From Uloborus plumipes (taxonomy: Eukaryota; Arthropoda; Arachnida; Araneae; Uloboridae), in the NCBI GenBank assembly GCA_038373865.1, contig JAXGGA010004422.1, positions 24,636 to 88,635 on the forward strand: a DNA stretch of 64,000 nt, in the 5' to 3' direction. Position 1 is the stretch's first letter; every line of letters begins with the position of its first letter. The notes below the pieces were generated by a model. The model was not told where the DNA came from. It made no database searches and saw only the letters and a list, made by a program, of their open reading frames with translations. The position numbers were made by a program, and so were the translations under genes. Shown here in pieces: positions 1 through 11,931 of the stretch.

Positions 1-21
1 GCAAGTGGATAAAGGTAATAT

Positions 22-126
22 TAGGGATGCACCGATTAATCGGCAGTACCGATTAATCAGCCATAATCGACCACTTTGCCGATTATTAATAATCGGTAAA
101 CTCGGACCGATTAAACGGCCGAAAAA
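22..126 (+). mobile_element. hAT-like transposon terminal fragment
   Basis: The stretch begins TAGGGATGCACCGATTAATC and then repeats the CCGATTAATCGG motif several times in both orientations down to about 126. A TAGGG(A/T)TGCACCGATT start with subterminal ATCGG repeats is typical of animal hAT elements. I see no matching inverted terminus or 8-bp target duplication, so this is probably a truncated or solo end. Confidence 0.45.
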
Positions 127-499
127 AATATTTTTCAAATATTACTCTTTAAAGTATATGAAAATTACGTGTCCCTGTGTTTGTGGCCAATGGACTCCTC
201 AGCTACTGAATCGATTTTAACCAAATTTTGCACGCAGTTTCAGTTTGGTCCAACTTAAATGATAGGATAGTTTTTAACTCAATTTAGAACCGCAATATAT
301 TTTTTATTGCAAATTATCTATTTAGTTACCAGCTTTTCTGTATTCTTGGCTTCTATAAGATAAAATCTGCTGCTGGGTTGTCAGTTGCTTCGGAAGCAAA
401 AAGCAATAGTGGTAACGATCAAGGATGTCGAATCGGTTTCTGGAATATTCGTCCCGATTCTCTTAATTTAAATTGTGCGTGTAAGTATTATTAAATCAA

Positions 500-1402
500 T
501 ATTCGGAAAAGTATTATTTGCTTACTTCTCCTTTACTTAATTCAATTTATTAAAGCAGTTTAGATACTTAACATATGCTGTTTTGTATATTTTAAAAATA
601 TTTTTCACTCATATTTAGGTACAAATATTTTTGTAGGAAAATTATTTTAGTGAAAAATTTCATACTTTTTTCGAGCTTTAAGTTATAAAATATTCATATT
701 GTTTAGTGATTTTTATGTCAAGTGTATTTAGACAAAGAAAGGCTCACTGCGTTATGTGATCTTTTACCTATGTAATATTCAAATTTTTAGTGATTTAGTT
801 CAGAATTGTATTTGTTAAGCGTATCCAGCTGCAGCAATAAATTTGCAAATTATCGTTCAACACTACATTTGGTATTTACTATTCAAAAAACAAATTCTTA
901 GGAGGGAAAATGTACTGTTTTATGGTGCGAAGATTAGAATTATTTCTATACACACAATTTTTACCGTCATATTGCTTTGTAACATAAATATACACCTCAT
1001 AGTTTGCGATTCAAAATTCGACTGTTTCGTAAATATCGTACCTTTTCGGGTTTTTAAGCTATACAACATTCATTTTTTTGTGATTTTGTATTTCAATTGT
1101 ATTGTAATAAAAAAGGTTTTACTGTAATTTGTGAACTTTTACCTGAGTAATATTAAAATTTAGAGTGATTTTGCTCAGAATTGTATTTTCCAAACGTACC
1201 TCTCTGCATTCATAAGTTTTCAAATTATTACTATTATAGCTTATTTTTATTTTTTTATTTTTTTTCCTTAGTAAATACAAATGTATTCTTGGACGACAAC
1301 TTGCACATTTATAACCGTAGGTAGTACGGTAGTTCGCTTAGTTTATAAATTTTTTAACTAAATCATACCTTAGCCACAGCAACGCGTAGCCGGGTCAGCT
1401 AG
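500..1402 (+). mobile_element. Helitron-like element, 3' part with internal diverged repeat
   Basis: The segment ends GCCGGGTCAGCTAG followed by T at 1403. A GC-rich tract just before a CTAG|T terminus is the signature of Helitron 3' ends. Inside are two diverged direct repeats of about 355 bp (around 640-860 and 1000-1230), recognisable by shared GTGATTT..CAGAATTGTATTT blocks. No TC 5' terminus was found upstream, so the left boundary is arbitrary. No RepHel coding is visible, so it would be non-autonomous. Confidence 0.4.
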
Positions 1403-3130
1403 TATAATATAAATCAAATTAGAAAATTAAAAGCACTAATTGGAAATCGCGAATGCTAACTGATAGAAAAATCTCGAAGGAGAAAGAAACTTTTTATAAG
1501 AGCTCAATAAAGATTAAATAGACTTTCTTTAGATATTAATGGCAACTGAATTTGGCTTGAGCATTCAATAAGAAAGATAATAGTTGGTAAGCGATAATCG
1601 ATATAGGAAGAAATATTGATTACATAACGCATATTTAGTCTTACAGACGAGGAATAATGTCGCCAAAGCATGGAAACTTTTTGGGGGGGTGGGAATTAAA
1701 ATAACTGCGAAAGTTATAATTTTTTCTTAAGAAATAAAAATCGTAAGTTATACATTTGTAAATACTAAAAGTTTTCACTGCAATTATCAAATGGATCGTT
1801 TATTTTGGATTTTTTTTTTTTTTTTTGTGAATAAGAAGCAAATTATAAAATTTCAATCCCGCATTTTCCCTCAGTATTTAAATGCTTCACAAAAATATCT
1901 CTTTCTTTTTTGTTTTAAAAAGTTAACTATTAATATCCATCTCATAGTGATGCATATAGATACCATATATGTTAACCCAAAATTTAAGTGAAGTTTTCAA
2001 AATTATCTTATCCAGAATTACATTAATTTTATTTTACGTATTTTTAAGGAGCAACTCTATTCAAGTTGAACAATAAATGAATAACAAGCGTTCTGATTGA
2101 CTATCAATACATTATTTCACATCACTAAAGTCGCCTAGAGTGGTTTTAGAAATAAAATAAAAAAATATTTAGGGGTATGAAAAGTAGTAAGTTTGAAAGA
2201 GCGTAGAGATTTCAGGGCAAATGGAAAAAAAGAAATATATTTTAGTTAAGGTCAATAACATAGGATGAAAAAATTTTCTACACAGCAATTTTTCGATGTC
2301 AAAATCAATGTCGATGATAGCAATAAGATAATGAAGAGGTTTCAGTACTTACAAGCAACCTGCTGAGCTACCAGATTCAACACTAAGAGCTTTTGAGTGT
2401 TTCCCTGTTGAATTGCCCCAAGAAGAAACCGATTAGTGAAAACGTACCGCAAAATCCTTTTCGTTACCTTATTGATTGCAACATAAAAAAGGATTTTTTG
2501 AACTCTTTTTTATGTGTTTTAATCCTCGAGTTTCAGCACATTTGTTCTACTTTAAGATTAAATAGTTATTGTAGTTTAGTACTAAATCATCATTAAAAAA
2601 AGTTACTTAGAAATGTCACGAAGAGAGTCATTCTTACATTATCTAATTCTATAGCGAGATGTGAAGAAATCCAGTTTGTGCACTCTCTAATTTTATTTCC
2701 TGGGCAAATTTCAAATATTTAATTTTCTTTTTCTACAAACATTTATAACATGAATCAGTATTGTCTTCCAAGCACACAAACATGTTTAACTGACTAACCT
2801 ACTCAATTGTAATTTCTTATTAGTTATTTAATTATAAAAACCAAACACAGAATTCCACGGTTGCATTAGTTAGTGCGAAATCGAATTTATATCAGTGAGA
2901 TACGTGTTTTTGTATTTCATATCGATTCAAATTTTAATAAGCACAGGATCTTGAGACTGAATTTATGGAATACGATAAACCTCCTTTTGGCTTCAGTGAA
3001 ATCATAACGGCACATATTTTAACACTACAACTTCAAGCAAACATAATCACTTTTCACATATTTAAAGGACTACTATTTTTCGATTGCTTATTTAATTATA
3101 TAAACGCAATTATTAACGCAAAATTTAAAA
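1403..3130. other. AT-rich stretch with no recognised feature
   Basis: I see no gene, tRNA, TIR pair or tandem array here. There are poly-T runs and short open frames (longest about 67 codons at 2393-2596) with no recognisable domain. One G7 run followed by TGGG lies near 1682. Confidence 0.5.
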
Positions 3131-3906
3131 ATCTGGTATGGACCCCACACTACTTCCTTTTACGTGTAAATTTCTTAGTAGTTGCCTTAAGTGTTAAAAA
3201 AGTGCTTGGAGTGAGCAAGGTAACAATTCAAATATTTTTTCCCCTAATCTGCCACGAAACAATGCAAAAAATATTTTACAATGGTTAATTTTCTAAATAT
3301 TGCTGATTTTAATATCATTCAGTGAATTTTTCGCAAAATATCGCCAATAGCGCCAAGTTGAACCCAAATTCAAAAAATAACTTTTTCGCCAAATTTGTCG
3401 CCAACTTGGAGATATGTCGCCAAACACTTGGCGACCAAAAGCTTGGCGACATATCGCCAAGTGGTCGCGCCAATTCATATCACTTGAGTCTGCATTGAAA
3501 TTAACACTGATTTACCCCAAAAAAGGGGTAAAACACCCCCTTGGGAACATTCAAATGCAACCACAAGGGGAGGTGCACAACTAGACCATGCTCAGAGCCT
3601 ACATACCAAGCTAGAAACTTCTACGGCATATATAGTTTTTGAGTTATGCGAGCCACATACGCACATACATCCGCACATACGTACATACAGACGTCACGAG
3701 AAAACTCGTCGTAATTAACTCGGGGGTGGTTGAAAAGAATTTTTCGGCTGCTTATATGTTGGTAGGTACATATGCACGTGCTGACAGGTCGAAGAAACTA
3801 CTGAACATTCATTCGGGGGTGAGCAAAATCAAAATTTAGACTCAAATTTAAGTGATTTTTTTTTTCGCGATCACAATACTTCCTTTACTACGTAAAAGGA
3901 AGTAAA
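3131..3906 (+). mobile_element. Repeat family A, copy 1 (non-autonomous, ~770 bp)
   Basis: One of four copies in the window (others near 8870, 19426 and, inverted, 21778). The copy starts ATCTGGTATGGACCCC, has TACTTCCTTTTACGT near the left end and its inverse ACGTAAAAGGAAGTA at the right end, so it carries imperfect terminal inverted repeats. The interior holds stacked CTTGGCGAC / GTCGCCAAG motifs (about 3340-3470) able to form hairpins, a CCCCTTGGGAACATTC block and an ACATACATACG microsatellite. A 66-codon open frame at 3639-3839 is partly conserved between copies but has no known domain and is probably not coding. Confidence 0.75.
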
Positions 3907-4005
3907 AAATAAATATTGCTAATTTTTACATCTATTCAAATGTTTAACATGACAATTTAAAATAGAGTGTTTGAATTTAGTAATTGTTTCTTAAAAGTCA
4001 AATAT

Positions 4006-6394
4006 GGGTCATTCCATATCAAGTGTACGAGGCTTCCCCACTCGACCTCTCCGATTTTGATGAAAATATTTATTGATGTACATATAAGACTTGCATGAAA
4101 CCATACCAAATTATAGCTCCATAAGATTTATGGTTCAGCTAATAAAAATTATTTTATAAAGGCCTCTTTTTCGTGTCTTGAAAAAAATGACCAAATCGTC
4201 AAGTTTGTGCTTTTATTGCTCGCGACCTAAGAGCATTATCAGGCTCAAATTTAGTGATTCTGATTACTATTTAAGGTAGAATAGCCTACTTGTGTAACAA
4301 AAGCTCAATGCACTGTAGATTTTTTGCAATTTGCTGCCAAAGTTGGCAAAAAGTCGTAATTTTGGCACATTTTGACAAAGAGTTATCAGCTTGTATCTGC
4401 TGAGGGATTGACTTTCTGAAGCTAATTCTTTCCTCGTTTGTAGCCTGATAGTTCGTCCAAAAGGTGTACAAGTGACATCTTGATATCTCAAATAATTGCT
4501 GAATTATGCGAGTTGAAATTCCAGTCAATTTTTTTTCTCAATTTTGTCTCAATTTCAAAGGGCAATATCTCAAAAGGGTCATCTTGAATTTCAATTTTCT
4601 TTACATCATTGAAAAGAACATATTTTCCTTAACTAAAAAAACACTATTCTTATTTTGGAGACAAACCAGTTTCAAGGGGATATTGCAGATTAAAAATGTT
4701 AACATCATTCAACGTGGAATCAAAGAAAAAAGACACAGACCTTAAAAGTTCATGTCAATTCGTTCTATTAAAAGTCACAGGAGCTATTGTGCTTATGTTC
4801 TCATGACAAAACCCTTTTTTAGATATTTTTAAACTCTAGTTTTCTGTCAAAATTCAAGAAATGGCAAAAAATAAAGTTTCGTTTTTAACAAAAATAGTTA
4901 TCTTCTTGTCGCTGCTATAAGAGCTTGAGTTTTTTCCTATGTTTTATTTTTAAGCTCTTGAAACAGAATGTTGGATAATATGTCACTTGGCAAGGTTGTA
5001 GGTCATTAATGTTTCAAGGTCATAAAAAGCATTTTCCCATTTTTCATCATTTTTCTTTGTGGGCAAATTGCAATCATAGGCTGAATATCTAGACACATCC
5101 TCGGCAGTATAAAGAATGGATTTTCAATTACAACTTATCATATTTTCAATTACTATTGTTATCATTTACATGACGGAAATAATTGCAATATTCAACTCTA
5201 TCGAAAATTTTCGTTATCGCTTTTTAGAATAACGGCTTTGCATTCCCATTATACATATTTTTTATCACACATACACCGTATTAACTGTTTTATTTATTAT
5301 TTATCTCATTTATTAATTATTTTTACTTTTAATTTTTTTGAAAAAGGAAACAATGCGTTTTATAAACTTAAAATATTAATGACAGCTTGCTAAGTGACAT
5401 ATCATCCGAAATTCTGTTTTAAGAACTTTAAGATAACTCCTAGAAAAGACTCAAGCTCTTATAGCAGCGATAAAAAATAATTCTTTCGTTAAAAACGAAA
5501 CCTTATTTTTTGCCATTTCTTGAATTTTTACGAATGCGTTTACGAAAACTAAAATTCAAAAATATCTAAAAAAAATGTTTTTTTCATCAGAAGATAAGTA
5601 CAGTAGCTCCTTTAAATTTTATTAGAGCAAATTGACATGAACTTTTAAGATCTATGCCTTTTTTTCTTTGATTTCACGTTGACTGACAAACACATTTTTG
5701 ATCTGCAATATCCCTTTGAAACTGGTTTGTCTCAAAAATATAACTAATGTTTTTAAATTAAGAAAAGTGCGTTCTTTCCAATGATGTAAAGAAAATTGAT
5801 ATTCAAGATGACCCTTTTGAGATATTGCCCTTTGAAATTGAGACAAAATTGAGGGAAAACATTTTTGACTGGAATTTCAACTCGAATAATTCAGCAAGTT
5901 TTTGAGCTATCAAGATGCCACTTGCACACCTTTTGGACATATTAACAATCTACAAACGAGGGAAGAAATAACCTCAGAAAGTCATTCACTCAGCAGATAC
6001 AAGCTGATAACGTATGGTCAAAATTTGCCAATATTTGATTTTTTACCAACTTTGGCAGCAAATTGCAAAAATCTACGGGGCGTTGAGCTTTTGCTTTACA
6101 AGCAGGCTATTCTACCCTAAACAGTGATGAGAATCACTAAATTCGAGCTTGATACCATCTTAGGTCGCGAGCAATAAAAGCACAAACTTGACAATTTGGT
6201 CATTTTTTTTTTCAAGATTCGAAAAAGCGGCCTTTGCAAAATAATTTTATTGTCGGAACCATAAGACTTATGGAGCTATAATTTTTATGGCTTTATACAA
6301 GTCTTATGTGTACATCCGAAAAAAAATTATCAAAATCGGAGGGGGTTGAGCGGAGACTTTCTCGAAATTCAGGACACTTGACATGGAATGACCC
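4006..6394. mobile_element. Fold-back DNA element with ~1 kb inverted arms
   Basis: The left end GGGTCATTCCATATCAAGTG is matched by an inverted right end (CACTTGACATGGAATGACCC). ATAT flanks both sides (4002-4005 and 6395-6398), a likely 4-bp target duplication. The arms run about 4006-5016 and 5376-6394 and are diverged inverted copies throughout, leaving a spacer of about 360 bp. No transposase is readable; open frames in the arms are mirror images of each other. A 4-bp duplication occurs in several DNA-transposon superfamilies (Sola and Chapaev among them), and I cannot assign one. Confidence 0.8.
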
Positions 6395-6398
6395 ATAT

Positions 6399-7116
6399 GC
6401 AGTATGTTATCATCAACGGGATATTTATTCCATATAAGACAATGAATCCCCTTTTGCTCGTATCGTAAGCACAATGGTTTCTTCTTTGAAAGTATAGACT
6501 CGATGAAAAAAATTTTATACGGATTCGTATTGAATCAAAAAGAGAATTCGAAAACACATTCTTGTCCATAGAACTATACTTAACCTAGAACACGCCTTAG
6601 ATATACATTTTGGATGTACACAAAGAAAGTTTTTGACCAGCACTGCTTGACGAGCGCAACAATCTAAATGACTCACGCCACATCATAATGAAGGTTAGGC
6701 TTCACCATGAAGTGGCAAAAGCGATCCCCCCCCCCCTCCTTTTTTGAGCACCATTTTTTCCTAATGTTTTACAGCTATTTTCTGAATTGCAAATCAACTC
6801 TAGTGCATCACTCTAGCTCTATACTGACTCAGCTAACGCGTGAAGGGAGTTAAATATGAGCAGATATTTCGAGATGCATCTTTACCTTTGGCGATACATC
6901 ACCTGAGTAACTCCACCATTAGAGTCTACGTCTTATTCTCAGAAGCACATATTTTCTTTCTCTGAACTACTTTGTGTGTGTGTGTGCCCTCCTGAAGCCT
7001 CTCTGCCTGTGGGAAAAACGAAGTTTTATCCAAGCGGAGCTTCCCATCATAAAGGCGGAAGATAGTTTAATTCTATATCACGAAACTTGTATATGTTCCT
7101 TGTAATAATCTCTCAA
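6399..7116. other. No gene seen; short simple repeats
   Basis: This contains a C11 tract near 6726, a short TG repeat near 6972 and AT-rich DNA. No open frame or inverted-repeat pair of note was found. Confidence 0.5.
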
Positions 7117-7142
7117 GAAGGATTGTAGCAAACACACCCACA

Positions 7143-7219
7143 GCTCAATTATGACATCCCTAGACCGCGGTTTCGTCCTGATTTTGGTCTCCTCAGTCAG
7201 GAATAGCCAATAATCGAGC
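7143..7219 (-). ncRNA. Type I hammerhead ribozyme, degraded copy
   Basis: Read on the minus strand, the core CTGAGGA (7190-7196), GAAA (7171-7174 region) and the GTC cleavage triplet (7163-7165) are all present. Stem III is ACC-GC-GGT, with only three base pairs and a self-complementary sequence. Stem II (GACC/GGAC) has one A/A mismatch and proximal stem I one mismatch, so activity is doubtful although the core nucleotides survive. Confidence 0.75.
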
Positions 7220-7359
7220 TGGAGGCAGATATCCTCTTATTGTAGCCAAGATTCGAATTGAGACGTGCCATGGCTTGCGGACGCTGGCTGGTAAAGTAAA
7301 TTCATTTTTTCTACCAGTTTGAAGGCAATCATGGCTACAGCAAGAGGATACTGCCTCCA

Positions 7360-7434
7360 GCTCGATTATTGGCTATTTCTGACTGAGAAGTGCAAAATAG
7401 GAACGAAACCGGGGTCTCAGGATGTCATGATCGA
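7360..7434 (+). ncRNA. Hammerhead-like sequence with mutated core
   Basis: Homologous to the ribozyme in the opposite arm. The core reads CTGAGAA (7383-7389) where CTGANGA is required, so the conserved G8 position is changed. Stem II is also broken, while GAAA, the ACC/GGT stem III and the GTC triplet remain. It is probably inactive. Confidence 0.65.
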
Positions 7435-7527
7435 TTATTAGGATGCCATCATGCTGTGGGTGTATTTGCATCGGTTCTGCCTTAGCCCCGGCTTAGGGAC
7501 GGTAACCCATTGCATAGGAAGGATTGT

Positions 7528-8869
7528 GTCGAGACCATAGCTCCGTTTCATACACAAGCAGCACTTCCCTCGAAACTCATAGCCAAGTATTAGTTTTTTG
7601 CAATCAAAAAGTGCCCCCAATACGAGAGGAAATCGTTTTCTTCCCGGTATTTCTACATGGCTCTCAGTCGTCTAGGTGATACCTAGCTCCAATTGAATTT
7701 TGTAATATCTTAGCTTATGAGTCTGCACAAATATGTACCAGGTGAGCAAAAAATTCTGATAAAAATTAAAAAATCATTAAAGCAAATATATAACGGTTTG
7801 AAGCATTAACGTAGCAAGATCACGGTATTTTTTAAGACAAAAACTGCAAACAAAGCTTAAAAATATAAAAAAAAAATTTAAAAAAATGCCGATAAATGGC
7901 AAAAGACGTGAAAATGGTTGAAATAAGACTTTATAAAGAATAAGTTATGCTGCTAATCAACAGCCGTTATGAACTATGCAGCACACCTGTACACGAAACA
8001 TGCAGCTCTAAATTAGTAAAACTTTTTTTCTTGTCAATTCTATATAATAATTGTCGGCATTTTCTTTCTAAAGTCTTTAAACTTTTTATTAGGAGCAAAA
8101 CTAAGCCTACAAGACTATTTTCATTTCAACTATTTTTCCGATATTTATGCATCTTTTAAAGTGTACACGGACATTTTTTTAATGCATGAAGCCATTGCTA
8201 ACAAATGACACAATAATATTTTGGTGCGAGTTAAATTTATTTCCAGACAAATTTAATGCTTGTAATCCTGTCAGTGCAATTCTTCCCACAGACTGCTTTG
8301 AAATAGTTGATTTATGTACCGTAAAAGGGGCTTTTGGAACAGTAAACATATGACATAAAAGCTCCAATAATCCCAGTTCATAATTCTTCCAAAACTTAGA
8401 CACATGACTTTTCAATGTGATATAAAAACAGGGTTGGATGCATTTGCTTTGATATTGAATCATAAAGCCTTTTTCTAATGTCATTCTATACATAAAATGC
8501 ATTCTATACGATTCTTTATATTTATATGATCCGATGAACAAATGTAAATAGCAGTGAATACTAAGTTTTGTGATAAATTTCTAATAACATTTTGGGAACA
8601 AAAATTTTGGGTTATTGCCTTAAAGTTTAAAAGAGAAAGTTTTAGTTACAGAGCAGATATGTGGAATACTTTCGGTTTTAACATGAAATTATTCTGTAAA
8701 AAAGAAACAGTAAGATATTTCATGGCAATAGTAAGAGAATATGTGTATTTTCATTTAAATTTTACTTCAACTAGTAATTGTTTGTAATTCAAATTTGCTA
8801 AAAGAAAATTACAATTTCATTTTTGTATATGTGTTATTCTAAACCAAGATTTTGGAACATTACATTAAA
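7528..8869. other. No recognised gene
   Basis: AT-rich DNA. The longest open frame is 120 codons on the minus strand (8179-8541), starting MFIGSYKYKES. It shows no domain I recognise and has no upstream signal, so I do not call it a gene, though a lineage-specific exon cannot be excluded. Confidence 0.4.
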
Positions 8870-9618
8870 AAATCTGGTATGGACCCTACACTACTTACTT
8901 TTACGTGTAAGTCTCTTCGTAGATGCCTTAAGTATTAAAAAAACTGCTTGGAGTGAGCAAGATAACAATTCAAACATTTACACCCCTAGTATTCCACGAA
9001 GCAATGCAGAAAAAGTTTTACAATGAATAATATTCTAAATATCGCCGATTTTAACATCATTTATTGGATTTTTAGCAAAATATCGCCAATAGCGCCAAAT
9101 GGTACCCAAATTCAAAAAATAATTTTTTTCGCCAAATTTGTTGCAAAGTTGGCGTCATAAACTTGGCGACCAAAAGCATGGCGATATATCGCCAAGTAGT
9201 CGTGCCAATTCATATCACTTAAGTCTGCATTGAAATTAACACTGATTTACTCCCAAAATTGGGTAAAACACCCCCTTGGTAATATTCGAATGCAACCACT
9301 AAGGGAGGTGCACAACTAGACCCTCCTCGGAGCCTACATACCAAACTAGAAGCTTCTACGTCATATAGTTTTTGAGTTATGCGACATACATACATACGCA
9401 CATACAGACGTCACGAGAATACTCGTCGTCATTAACTCGTTGGTGGCCTAAAAGGATTTTTCGGCTGTTAATATGTTGGTACATATGCACGTGCTGACAG
9501 GTCGAAAAAACCGACTCAACATTCATTCGGGGGAGAGCACAATCAAAATTTAGACCCAAATTTGAGTGAATTTATTTCGCGATCACAATACTTCCTTTAC
9601 TACGTAAACGGAAATAAA
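8870..9618 (+). mobile_element. Repeat family A, copy 2
   Basis: Collinear with copy 1: same ATCTGGTATGGACCC start, CTTGGCGAC hairpin zone (about 9080-9205), CCCCCTTGG block, GACGTCACGAGAA block and a TACTTCCTTTACTACG right end. It is shorter and differs at many positions, indicating an independent, older insertion. Confidence 0.75.
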
Positions 9619-11374
9619 AAGAATTGTCTTTTGACCTACTTACTGTAATCTAATGCTTATATAAAACAAACAAATTATGCTCCTAACTTATACCGTCGTA
9701 TACAGTTGAAACGTGTTTTTCGGACAAAGTATACAATTTTATATTTTATAATCTCAAGAGCTTACCTTTCTTACATAGCTTGAATTTCATTTTTATACCA
9801 GTTAAAATGTGATTTAAATGTCTTCAAATGCATATTGACATCAATTTTACATAACAGTAAATACAACTTTAAGTTTTATAAAGCGTGCATTTATTTACAC
9901 TATAACTGCTAAAAATATATTACACGACCTGTTTTGCAATGCCTACGATACAATGTAGTCAGTGTTACATTTTTTTAACTGAAAAATAATTCTTTTCTAG
10001 GAGAAGTATAATGCCGATGCCAATACGAGTCATTTTTTTTTATTTTTTTTTATTCTGTTAGTCTAGCCGTTGCAAAATATGATAGTTCAAAACGTCACTC
10101 ATTGAATGTCAAAAACTTACACAAACTTTAATTTAGATAACATTTTGCGGAGAATGACTCTTTATAGTCAAGTTTGCATGTTCTACAGTTTCTAGTTTAA
10201 AGCTGTTTTATACAAAGTTATACGATTTTTTTCTTTATTTATTAGTACTTAAAAAAAGCTGCGGTTTTGTAAATAACTGGGTTATGACGCAAGAATATTA
10301 CCTTTTTTCATGAAACTTTTATTGTTTCTATGGAATTTTTCACAGCATAAATTAATGCATGCATTTTAAACTGACTTACGGTACAGTACTTCACGGTGCA
10401 ATTACATTGACATAGAGGTTTTTTTTTCGCATGTTTTCGGCATAAGTAGCAAAATAAGTGTAGCATAAAGTAAGTAAAAATAGCTGAATGTGAGTTTTTG
10501 AAAATACATGATTGGGAAATGCAACTGATTCTTAACCTGTTTGCCTACATTTCCTTTATAAGATTTTTTTTAATTAAAAAATATTAGAATTATATTATTT
10601 TCCAGGTACTAAGTATGTTTATTCTCACAACATTATTTTCCAATTACCATAACTTTAAGTGATGCATGCTCCAGATTCAATTAATCCAAATTTAATTTCA
10701 AAAAAAAAAAAAAGAAAAAAACTCGGGCAGTAATCAATTACTGACTGTATTATCTGCATTTTTAACACATCTTTCAGCATCATTACCACCAACCTACAGG
10801 GTTAAATCGCTTGCCAACTTAAGTAATTTTTAAATGCCGTGAGGCGTCTTATTTCATACGCCGTCTTTCTCTTTCTAAGAACTTAAAGGTTTTGATTTAT
10901 ATGGCGTAAACGGTAGCTTTGCTGCTGCCAACAGATGGTCTAAGAGGGTTTGATAAATTCAGTGAATCATTTTTCTTCAATTTTGACGTTAAACGTATCT
11001 GCGAGATCCAGACGAATGACTGAAAGCATTTGTCACTCGTCAGCCGTAACTTTTACTCGTAACATTAAGAAATTACTCACAAAGTTGCACATGGCTGAGG
11101 ATTTTTACTTCGTAAAATAATTCCAGCGGTTATTTTCTGAAAATTGAGAACTTTTCACTATTTATTGTTTTCTGAAAATATAGCTGATCCTATAAAGTAA
11201 GTAAAAACAATAAAAAACGAATCTTTGTCTTAACAATTTAATAAGAAAATAACAGTTTAAAGCTAAAACGAAGCCATCAAAAATCACGCATTCCAATAGA
11301 TGTGTCGCAAAAAACTAGTCATTTAAATAGGTTAATCTAAAGTGAATATATAATTAAATAGAACTTGTATAAAT
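9619..11374. other. AT-rich stretch with no recognised feature
   Basis: No open frame above 60 codons, no inverted terminal pair and no tandem array was noticed. Poly-A and poly-T runs occur near 10030 and 10700. Confidence 0.5.
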
Positions 11375-11404
11375 ATGTGTTTTAGTGTAGCAAATGCACC
11401 CACA

Positions 11405-11483
11405 GCTCGATCATATAGCATCCTAAGACTGCAGTTTCGCCCTTATTATGGGCTCCTCAGTTAGGAATAGCCAATGATCGAGC
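11405..11483 (-). ncRNA. Type I hammerhead ribozyme (antisense arm)
   Basis: The reverse complement of this 79-nt stretch matches the sense-arm ribozyme at 11932-12010 base for base in the core. On the minus strand the cleavage triplet GTC is at 11429-11427, so cleavage would fall between 11427 and 11426. The next antisense cleavage point, in the partial unit, is 273 bp away (11700/11699). Confidence 0.88.
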
Positions 11484-11931
11484 CGGAGGCAAAATTCCTC
11501 TTATTGTAGCTAAGATAGCCAACAAACTGGTAGATAAAATAAATTTATCTTACCAGCGAGCGTCCGCAAACTATGGTGCGGCTCAACTCGAAATTTGAAG
11601 GCTAAAGCTGGGTAATGTGCAATGAGTTACCGCCCGTAAGCCAGGGCTGAGGCAGAACTGTAGCAAATGCACCCACAGCTCGATCATATAGCATCCTAAG
11701 ACTGCAGTTTCGCCCTTAGGATGCTATATGATCGAGCTGTGGGTGCATTTGCTACAGTTCTGCCTCAGCCCTGGCTTACGGGCGGTAACTCATTGCACAT
11801 TACCCAGCTTTAGCCTTCAAATTTCGAGTTGAGCCGCACCATAGTTTGCGGACGCTCGCTGGTAAGATAAATTTATTTTATCTACCAGTTTGTTGGCTAT
11901 CTTAGCTACAATAAGAGGAATTTTGCCTCCG

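Larger units (their letters stand above)
7126..7517. mobile_element. Old hammerhead-ribozyme retroelement (retrozyme-like), inverted arms
   Basis: A diverged relative of the element at 11388-12344. It starts TAGCAAACACACCCACAG and ends GGTAACCCATTGCATAG, and is flanked by GAAGGATTG at 7117-7125 and 7518-7526, a 9-10 bp target duplication. The left arm (7126 to about 7251) is antisense and the right arm (about 7252-7517) is sense, each holding one hammerhead-like sequence. The right arm extends about 45 bp past the point where the arms stop matching, as in the younger copy. Duplications near 10 bp without poly-A fit a retroelement of the retrozyme or Penelope-associated type. Confidence 0.75.

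Noticed and set aside
2965..3288. 107-codon plus-strand frame
   Set aside because: It crosses from unique DNA into family A, so the frame is a chance fusion.
3639..3839. 66-codon frame partly conserved between family A copies
   Set aside because: Similarity reflects repeat homology, and part of it is a translated ACATAC microsatellite.
8179..8541. 120-codon minus-strand frame
   Set aside because: No recognisable domain, conserved copy, splice context or promoter signal; it remains possible but unsupported as an exon.
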